Positions 5,800 through 10,671 of a stretch of DNA of 10,671 nucleotides are shown here, one piece after another (positions within the stretch are counted from its first letter, which is position 1; each line of letters opens with the position of its first letter). Position numbers and translations under genes: made by a program. Location of the stretch: NCBI GenBank assembly GCA_031287395.1, contig JAITTA010000087.1, positions 1 to 10,671 of the forward strand, in the 5' to 3' direction. This DNA is from Dysgonamonadaceae bacterium (GTDB taxonomy: Bacteria > Bacteroidota > Bacteroidia > Bacteroidales > Azobacteroidaceae). The notes below the pieces were generated by a model. The model had not been told where the DNA came from. It saw only the letters and a list, made by a program, of their open reading frames with translations, and did no database searches.

Positions 5800-8028
5800 A
5801 TGATAAAACCCTTTCCCCACTACCAGCAACTCGATGCCATGGATTGCGGCCCGACTTGCCTTCGTATGATTGCAAAACATTATGGCCGGAGTTATTCTCT
5901 GCAAACTTTGCGGGAAAAAAGTTTTATTACCAGGGAAGGAGTTTCTATGCTGGGCATTTCGGATGCCGCCGAAAGTATCGGTTTCCGTACCACCGGAGTG
6001 AAAATTACTTTCGACCAGTTGGCCGACGACGTCCCGTTGCCTTGTATCCTGCACTGGAACCAGAACCATTTCGTGGTTTGTTATGATATCCGAAAAAAAC
6101 GGCATCCTTTCCGGAAAGGAGAAACGGATTATGTGATTCAAATCTCCGATCCGGGAAAAGGCAAGTACCCGATTGATAAGGAGGGTTTCCTCAAATGCTG
6201 GATCAGTACCAAATCGAACGGGAAAGACTGCGGTACAGCCCTGGCGCTCAGCCCCACGCCGGAATTTTACGACTACGAAGACGATAAGGAAAAACAGGAA
6301 AAAAACATCAACTATTTTTTCCGGTATCTTCTTCCCTATAAATCGCAGTTATTTCAATTAGTTGTCGGCATGCTGATCGGGAGCGTCTTTTCCATGATCC
6401 TGCCTTTTCTTACTCAGGCCGTTGTGGACCAGGGGATCGGGAACAACAACCTGAACTTCATCACGATGGTATTGATTGCTCAACTGGTATTCTCCATTAC
6501 TCAAATGGGAGTCGGATTTATCCAGAGCTGGTTGACCCTTCACATGAATACCCGGATCAGCATCACGCTGATATCCGATTTCCTGTCGAAACTGATGAAA
6601 TTACCGATCCGTTTCTTCGATGCCAAAAACATCGGAGACATCCTGCAACGTATCGGCGACCACGGACGAATCCAATCGTTCATGACCGGTACGACCCTTT
6701 CAACCTTGTTTTCATTCTTTAACTTCTTTGTATTTGCCTTTATTTTAGCCTATTACAATTTGCTGATACTGTGCGTATTCCTGACCGGAAATGCCTTGTA
6801 CACGGCCTGGATACTCTTTTTCATGCGCTACCGGCGAAAACTGGACAATAGCCGGTTTGCACAGTCGTCTGTAAACCAGAGTAATATGGTTCAAATGATT
6901 ACGGGTATGCAGGAAATCAAACTCAATAATTGCGAGAAGCAACAACGGTGGAAATGGGAATCCATCCAGGTAAAACTTTTCAAAATCAGCATCAAAGGGA
7001 CTGCTTTGGGACAATACCAGCAGGTCGGTTCCCTGTTCTTCAGCCAAACAACCTCCTTGTTCATCTCTTACCTTTCTGCTAAAGCAGTCGTGGACGGAAG
7101 TATTACTCTGGGGATGATGATGTCCATCAGTTATATCATCGGCCAACTTTCCGGTCCTATCGGTCAGGTTATCGGCTTTGCTCAGTCGTTGCAGGACGCT
7201 AAAATCAGCCTCGAACGATTGAATGAAATCCACAACAAGGAAGACGAAGAGCAAACCGTCGGAAACAAGCAAAACGAATTACCCAGAAATAAGACCGTCC
7301 GGACGGAAGATCTGTGTTTCAGTTACGATGGAGCTGAACGGGATTATGTCCTGGAGAACTTGAACCTGAAAATCCCGGAAAACAAAATAACTGCTATCGT
7401 AGGCGCCAGCGGTAGCGGGAAAACAACGATCATCAAACTCCTGCTGGGTTTCTATCCGCCAATAAAAGGAAAAATCACCGTCGGTGGAATCCCGCTCGAT
7501 GAAATCAATCCTCACCTTTGGCGACGGAAAACCGGAGCCGTGTTGCAGGACGGATTTATCTTTTCAGATACCATCGCCAACAACATTGCCGTAGGCGAGG
7601 AAGATATCGATAAGCAACGCTTGCTTCATGCCGTGGAAACAGCTAATGTCAAGGAATTTATCGAATCCCTGCCGTTGAAATACAATTCCAAAATCGGAAT
7701 GGAAGGCAACGGCATCAGTCAGGGACAACGTCAACGCTTATTGATTGCCCGCGCCGTGTACAAAAACCCCGAATTCCTTTTCCTCGACGAAGCTACCAAC
7801 GCCCTGGACGCCAACAACGAACGAGCCATCCTCGACAATTTAACCCGGTTTTATAAAGGCAAAACGGTCGTCATTGTCGCACACCGGTTAAGTACGGTTC
7901 AGAACGCAGACAATATTATTGTCCTTGAAAAAGGAAAAGTAATAGAAGAAGGAACTCACAAAGAGTTGACGGAGATAAAAGGAGCATACTATAAACTGGT
8001 GAAGAATCAGTTGGAATTGGGAAGCTAA
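5800..8028 (+). CDS. Peptidase-C39-containing ABC transporter (PCAT), bacteriocin/peptide exporter
   Basis: This 742-aa protein has three parts. The N-terminal C39 peptidase (about 1-150) has oxyanion Gln10, catalytic Cys16 in MDCGPTCL, His90 in NHFVV and Asp117 in ISDPG, so it looks active. Members cut leader peptides after a double glycine. The transmembrane domain (about 170-450) follows, with helices starting near LFQLVVGMLIGSVFSM. The C-terminal ATPase has Walker A GASGSGKTT (535-543), signature ISQGQRQR (639-646) replacing LSGGQ, Walker B FLFLDEATNALD (659-670) and the H-loop His695; to my knowledge the SQGQ variant is usual in this family. It should be an inner-membrane homodimer that processes and exports a peptide. 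It has its own promoter and is followed after 44 nt by the HlyD partner. No precursor gene is recognisable nearby, so the cargo is unknown. Confidence 0.93.
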   Translation: MIKPFPHYQQLDAMDCGPTCLRMIAKHYGRSYSLQTLREKSFITREGVSMLGISDAAESIGFRTTGVKITFDQLADDVPLPCILHWNQNHFVVCYDIRKKRHPFRKGETDYVIQISDPGKGKYPIDKEGFLKCWISTKSNGKDCGTALALSPTPEFYDYEDDKEKQEKNINYFFRYLLPYKSQLFQLVVGMLIGSVFSMILPFLTQAVVDQGIGNNNLNFITMVLIAQLVFSITQMGVGFIQSWLTLHMNTRISITLISDFLSKLMKLPIRFFDAKNIGDILQRIGDHGRIQSFMTGTTLSTLFSFFNFFVFAFILAYYNLLILCVFLTGNALYTAWILFFMRYRRKLDNSRFAQSSVNQSNMVQMITGMQEIKLNNCEKQQRWKWESIQVKLFKISIKGTALGQYQQVGSLFFSQTTSLFISYLSAKAVVDGSITLGMMMSISYIIGQLSGPIGQVIGFAQSLQDAKISLERLNEIHNKEDEEQTVGNKQNELPRNKTVRTEDLCFSYDGAERDYVLENLNLKIPENKITAIVGASGSGKTTIIKLLLGFYPPIKGKITVGGIPLDEINPHLWRRKTGAVLQDGFIFSDTIANNIAVGEEDIDKQRLLHAVETANVKEFIESLPLKYNSKIGMEGNGISQGQRQRLLIARAVYKNPEFLFLDEATNALDANNERAILDNLTRFYKGKTVVIVAHRLSTVQNADNIIVLEKGKVIEEGTHKELTEIKGAYYKLVKNQLELGS

Positions 8029-8072
8029 ACATTGAAAATTAAGAAAAAACGTTTGACGTCAGTCGATTCAAT

Positions 8073-9383
8073 ATGGAGGAAGAAAAAATCATCGAACTAC
8101 GCAGTGAGGACTTTCAGGAAGTTTTGGGATCCGTACCCCCTTTCATCCTGCGCTGGGGTATCTGTATCGTCGGTATTATTTGCGCCGTTTTATTGACCGG
8201 AAGCGCTGTCTTCAAATATCCCGATACCATCAGTGCCGTTGTAACGCTTACCGGAACTACACCTTCGGCCGGGATTGTAGCCAGGAGTTCGGGAAAAATC
8301 CTGAAAATTTACGTCAAGGATAACCAGCAAGTGCAGGCCGGAGACTACCTGGCACTCATTGAAAACCCGGCGGAGGTATCGGATGTCCTTTTCCTGAAAA
8401 ACTACCTGAAACAACAGAATCAATACCCGGATTCCATCTCCTTATCATCGTTACCTCCGAAGCAAATGAAACTGGGTAGCCTGCAATCACTTTATGCGTC
8501 GTATTACATGACCTTATCCGATTATATTCAGTTCAATCACTTGAATTATTATTTAAAGAAAATCGAATACATGAAGGATCGAATCCGGAGAAACGAGGAT
8601 TATTACGAGCAGGTATTACGTCAGAAAAATTTGATCGGAGAACAGTTGAAACTGACCCGTATACAATTTACCCGGGATTCGACCCTGAACCGGAAAGGAA
8701 TTTTATCGCAGGAAGAATTCGAACGCTCCCGGAACCAATACCTCCAAGGACTTCTGTCGCTGGAAAATATTTTGTCGACACTCGCCAACCTGCAAATCCA
8801 GATAGCCCAGATGCAGGAAGCCCTGCTGGATACGGAATACCAATACGAGGACAAGAAACGGACGTTGGAAACGCAACTCAAATCCCAAATGACGCAATTA
8901 CAAACCGAAATACAAACCTGGGAGATGAATTATGTCCTCTCCTCCCCCATTTCCGGAGAAATCACTTTTACAAACTACTGGACCGAGAATCAAAATGTGA
9001 CGGCAGGAGAGAATATATTCCATGTCATCCCTTCGGAAAATACAACGTTAACCGGAAAGGCCTTGCTGCCTACGGAGCGTTCCGGAAAAGTAGCGGTAGG
9101 CCAGAAAGTGAATATTCACTTCAATAATTTCCCCGACAACGAGTTCGGAATGGTTCGAGGAACGGTTCAAAATATTTCGCTGGTTCCTTCAAAAGGGAAT
9201 AATACCAACAACTATGTGATCGAAATCGGATTACCCGAAGGTCTGAAAACAACCTACAACAAAGAGTTGCCTTTCCTGCATGAAATGGAGGGACAAGCCG
9301 ATATTATTACCGAAGATTTATCCGTGTTAGAGCGTTTCTTCCTGCCGCTGAAAAGAATATTGAAAGAACATGTAGAACAATGA
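8073..9383 (+). CDS. HlyD-family membrane fusion (periplasmic adaptor) protein
   Basis: This 436-aa adaptor should link the adjacent C39 ABC transporter to a TolC-like outer-membrane channel. A short cytoplasmic N-terminus precedes one transmembrane helix at about 24-47 (FILRWGICIVGIICAVLLTG). The first lipoyl half-motif is GKILKIYVKDNQQVQAGDYLALI (about 74-96). It is followed by a long Gln/Leu/Glu-rich coiled-coil hairpin (about 150-290), then the second half, SPISGEITFTNYWTENQNVTAGENIF, and a beta-barrel domain. The last part, MEGQADIITEDLSVLERFFLPLKRIL, is the usual C-terminal end of the family. ATG 8073 is 44 nt after the transporter stop, with no promoter match between them, so the two genes form an operon. 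No TolC-type gene is in the window. The family assignment is sure; the cargo is unknown. Confidence 0.92.
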   Translation: MEEEKIIELRSEDFQEVLGSVPPFILRWGICIVGIICAVLLTGSAVFKYPDTISAVVTLTGTTPSAGIVARSSGKILKIYVKDNQQVQAGDYLALIENPAEVSDVLFLKNYLKQQNQYPDSISLSSLPPKQMKLGSLQSLYASYYMTLSDYIQFNHLNYYLKKIEYMKDRIRRNEDYYEQVLRQKNLIGEQLKLTRIQFTRDSTLNRKGILSQEEFERSRNQYLQGLLSLENILSTLANLQIQIAQMQEALLDTEYQYEDKKRTLETQLKSQMTQLQTEIQTWEMNYVLSSPISGEITFTNYWTENQNVTAGENIFHVIPSENTTLTGKALLPTERSGKVAVGQKVNIHFNNFPDNEFGMVRGTVQNISLVPSKGNNTNNYVIEIGLPEGLKTTYNKELPFLHEMEGQADIITEDLSVLERFFLPLKRILKEHVEQ

Positions 9384-9501
9384 TGGAGATTCTTTTCAAA
9401 AAGTTTATTACAAAGGATTGATATGAATGTTAACAGATTTACTATTTCAATACGATTCCGGGAAAATTCCACTTTTCATTGACATCATTTTTACAAAATA
9501 T

Positions 9502-9534
9502 ATTGTAAATTTATAAACATTTTATCTAAATTTG
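9502..9534 (+). promoter_or_regulatory. Bacteroidota-type promoter of the sigma factor gene
   Basis: The -7 box TAAATTTG at 9527-9534 matches TAnnTTTG, and ATTG at 9502-9505 is a near-match to the -33 TTTG with 21 nt between the boxes. This is the most complete promoter in the window. The start of transcription would be near 9541, which places TTG 9543 almost at the mRNA end and leaves about 29 nt of leader before ATG 9570; this decides the start of the sigma factor. Confidence 0.65.
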
Positions 9535-9569
9535 TAGCCAAATTGGATATCTTTTTAGAAGCGTTTAAC

Positions 9570-10112
9570 ATGAATTTACCACAAAGTATAGATCAATTTG
9601 GTGAGTTGTATTCCTCTTATTTTCAACTCTTGTATAATTATGCGGTAACGATTACCAACGATCCGATGGAATCCGAAGACATTGTCGGCGAAGTCTTCCT
9701 GAAATTATACGAAGAACGGGAAAACATCTCAATCAAAACATCCTTAAAATCATATCTCTTTAAAAGCACGTACAATGAGTGTATTAATACACTAAAACAC
9801 CGAAAGGTCCACGAAAAATACGAAGATTACCTGAATCATTTGGAATGGTTGAATAGAGAAGAAACAAGCTACCCGTTGTCGAGCCTGATAGACACCGAAA
9901 TTACGGAAACCTTGCAGAAGGCTATTGAAAAACTCCCTCAACAATGTCGTACTATATTTATATTAAGCAGAAACGAGCATTTGACACACTCGGAAATAGC
10001 CCGGGAATTGGGGGTCAGCATCAATACGGTTCACATGCAAATCCGGAGGGCACTGGAAAAACTCCGGATAGAATTAAAGGATTTTCTTTCATTTTTATTA
10101 TTTTATTTTTAA
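9570..10112 (+). CDS. ECF-family RNA polymerase sigma-70 factor (Bacteroidota type, FecI-like)
   Basis: With the start at ATG 9570 the protein has 180 residues, typical of ECF sigma factors having only regions 2 and 4. Region 2 covers YSSYFQLLYNYAVTITND and the -10-binding segment SEDIVGEVFLKLYE, followed by LKSYLFKSTYNECINTLKHRK. Region 4 begins at LQKAIEKLPQQCRTIF and has the helix-turn-helix HSEIARELGVSINTVHMQIRRALEKLR. The C-terminus is a short hydrophobic tail (SFLLFYF), which is odd but, from memory, not unusual in this group. An upstream in-frame TTG at 9543 would add nine residues but sits at the predicted transcription start, so the ATG is preferred. A FecR-type anti-sigma factor follows after 66 nt. 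Such pairs usually control TonB-dependent uptake or polysaccharide utilisation genes just downstream. The target genes are outside this window. Confidence 0.92.
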   Translation: MNLPQSIDQFGELYSSYFQLLYNYAVTITNDPMESEDIVGEVFLKLYEERENISIKTSLKSYLFKSTYNECINTLKHRKVHEKYEDYLNHLEWLNREETSYPLSSLIDTEITETLQKAIEKLPQQCRTIFILSRNEHLTHSEIARELGVSINTVHMQIRRALEKLRIELKDFLSFLLFYF

Positions 10113-10178
10113 TTTTTTTTTCATACTTGTTATCATATCATTCCACTTTGTTGTCTTATAACATATAAAAACAACATC

Positions 10179-10671
10179 ATGGATGAAAAACACAACGAAA
10201 TAAACGAGTTAATAATATCTTGTCTCGAACAAAAAGCCGATAAGGAAACGTATGACAGGGTAGAACAATGGGCCAGGCAATCACCTCAAAATGAGAGGTA
10301 TTACCGGGAAATGCAGGAAGTATTCATGGCGTCCCATTTGTTGGACTCTATCGATAACATCCAACAGGAAAGAGTCTGGAAACAACTGCTGGAAAAAATT
10401 AAAATTCGCCGGAAAATCACCTCCAGACTCCGGAGAATAACAAGATGGGCGGCGGCAGCGGCTTTTGTAGTACTTGCTTATTTCACCGGTTCCCTGCTTT
10501 CGGATTACATGGGTTCTTCCGGCCAACATACCACAGCATCTACCTTTGATAAACAATTGTTTGTCGTATTGAACGACGGAAGCAAAATATGGCTGAACAA
10601 GGATACTCGACTTACTTATCCCAAAGATTACGGAAAAAAGCAACGCGAGGTGTACTTAACAGGAGAAGCTT
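10179..10671 (+). CDS. FecR-type anti-sigma factor, 3' end outside window
   Basis: An open frame from ATG 10179 runs to the window edge (164 codons plus one base). The N-terminal cytoplasmic part (about 1-88) includes the DUF4880-like segment ADKETYDRVEQWARQSPQNERYY, which would hold the sigma factor. One transmembrane helix lies at about 90-109 (WAAAAAFVVLAYFTGSLLS). The periplasmic FecR domain begins with LFVVLNDGSKIWLNKDTRL (127-145) and goes on to REVYLTGEA, matching the family pattern LPDGTxVWLNxxSxLxYP...REVxLxGEA. The full protein is normally about 300-400 aa, so roughly half is missing at the window edge; this is truncation by the window, not a broken gene. It follows its cognate sigma factor by 66 nt and is probably co-transcribed. 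The periplasmic part normally senses the signalling domain of a TonB-dependent receptor. Confidence 0.92.
   Translation, partial: MDEKHNEINELIISCLEQKADKETYDRVEQWARQSPQNERYYREMQEVFMASHLLDSIDNIQQERVWKQLLEKIKIRRKITSRLRRITRWAAAAAFVVLAYFTGSLLSDYMGSSGQHTTASTFDKQLFVVLNDGSKIWLNKDTRLTYPKDYGKKQREVYLTGEA

Noticed and set aside
5716..6141. 141-codon open frame on the minus strand across the exporter promoter and C39 domain
   Set aside because: It lies antisense to the C39 peptidase whose catalytic motifs are intact on the plus strand, has no recognisable domain, and reflects the codon use of the real gene.
6745..7272. 175-codon open frame on the minus strand inside the ABC transporter gene
   Set aside because: It is fully antisense to the transmembrane domain of a convincing gene, has no promoter and no recognisable family.
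8054..8061. TGACGTCA palindrome between the exporter and HlyD genes
   Set aside because: Perfect 8-bp palindromes are expected about forty times by chance in a window of this length, and it is not repeated near another promoter.
9543..9569. TTG 9543 as the start of the sigma factor
   Set aside because: It lies about 9 nt after the -7 box, essentially at the predicted transcription start, and adds nine residues outside the sigma region 2 pattern; ATG 9570 fits better.
10281..10643. 120-codon open frame on the minus strand at the right edge
   Set aside because: The plus strand here encodes a clear FecR-type anti-sigma factor with a transmembrane helix and the FecR motif; the reverse frame is its shadow.
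1..10671. CRISPR arrays, tRNA or rRNA genes, insertion sequences, integrase or phage genes
   Set aside because: No regularly spaced long repeats, no tRNA-like cloverleaf segments seen by eye, and every long plus-strand frame is assigned to a non-mobile family.

Overview
The window looks like a chromosomal segment of a Bacteroidota (Bacteroidales) bacterium. The evidence is Bacteroidota-type promoters (TAnnTTTG) with no strong Shine-Dalgarno sequences, a type IX secretion C-terminal sorting domain, an ECF sigma/FecR pair of the kind common in this phylum, and a housekeeping order aroQ-pyk-methyltransferase-rbfA-permease that I associate with Bacteroidales. The T9SS tail hints at a lineage outside Bacteroides proper (for example an Odoribacter-like group), but genus assignment from this sequence is a guess.

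Layout. (1) 1-165: the last 54 codons of a secreted T9SS cargo protein, followed by a strong hairpin terminator (180-237). (2) 276-5551: a dense plus-strand housekeeping block made of aroQ (shikimate pathway), pyk (glycolysis), a SAM-dependent O-methyltransferase, rbfA (30S maturation), a LolC/LolE-type permease, a MIP18/SufT-like Fe-S assembly protein and an LpxH-type UDP-2,3-diacylglucosamine hydrolase. Three of the junctions overlap (4, 11 and 4 nt), and the permease probably starts at a TTG. A REP-like element lies between the SufT-like gene and lpxH. (3) 5552-5799: a 248-nt spacer with a degenerate hairpin repeat and a clear promoter. (4) 5800-9383: a two-gene export module, a peptidase-C39-containing ABC transporter and an HlyD-family adaptor, with no recognisable precursor peptide, immunity or modification gene. 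(5) 9527 to the end: a promoter, an ECF sigma factor and the first 164 codons of its FecR-type anti-sigma factor; the TonB-dependent receptor/SusD-type genes that usually follow would lie beyond the window.

How they fit together. The first block is core metabolism and envelope/ribosome maintenance, probably co-transcribed from the promoter near 246. The C39 ABC/HlyD pair should process and export a double-glycine-type leader peptide made elsewhere, or one of the tiny unrecognised open frames nearby. The sigma/FecR pair is a cell-surface signalling unit with its own promoter. All real genes are on the plus strand. No tRNA, rRNA, CRISPR array, insertion sequence or integrase was seen. No wholly new system is evident; the points most worth a second look are the orphan peptide exporter, the heptanucleotide-phased intergenic tracts and the REP-like element that appears to supply a stop codon.
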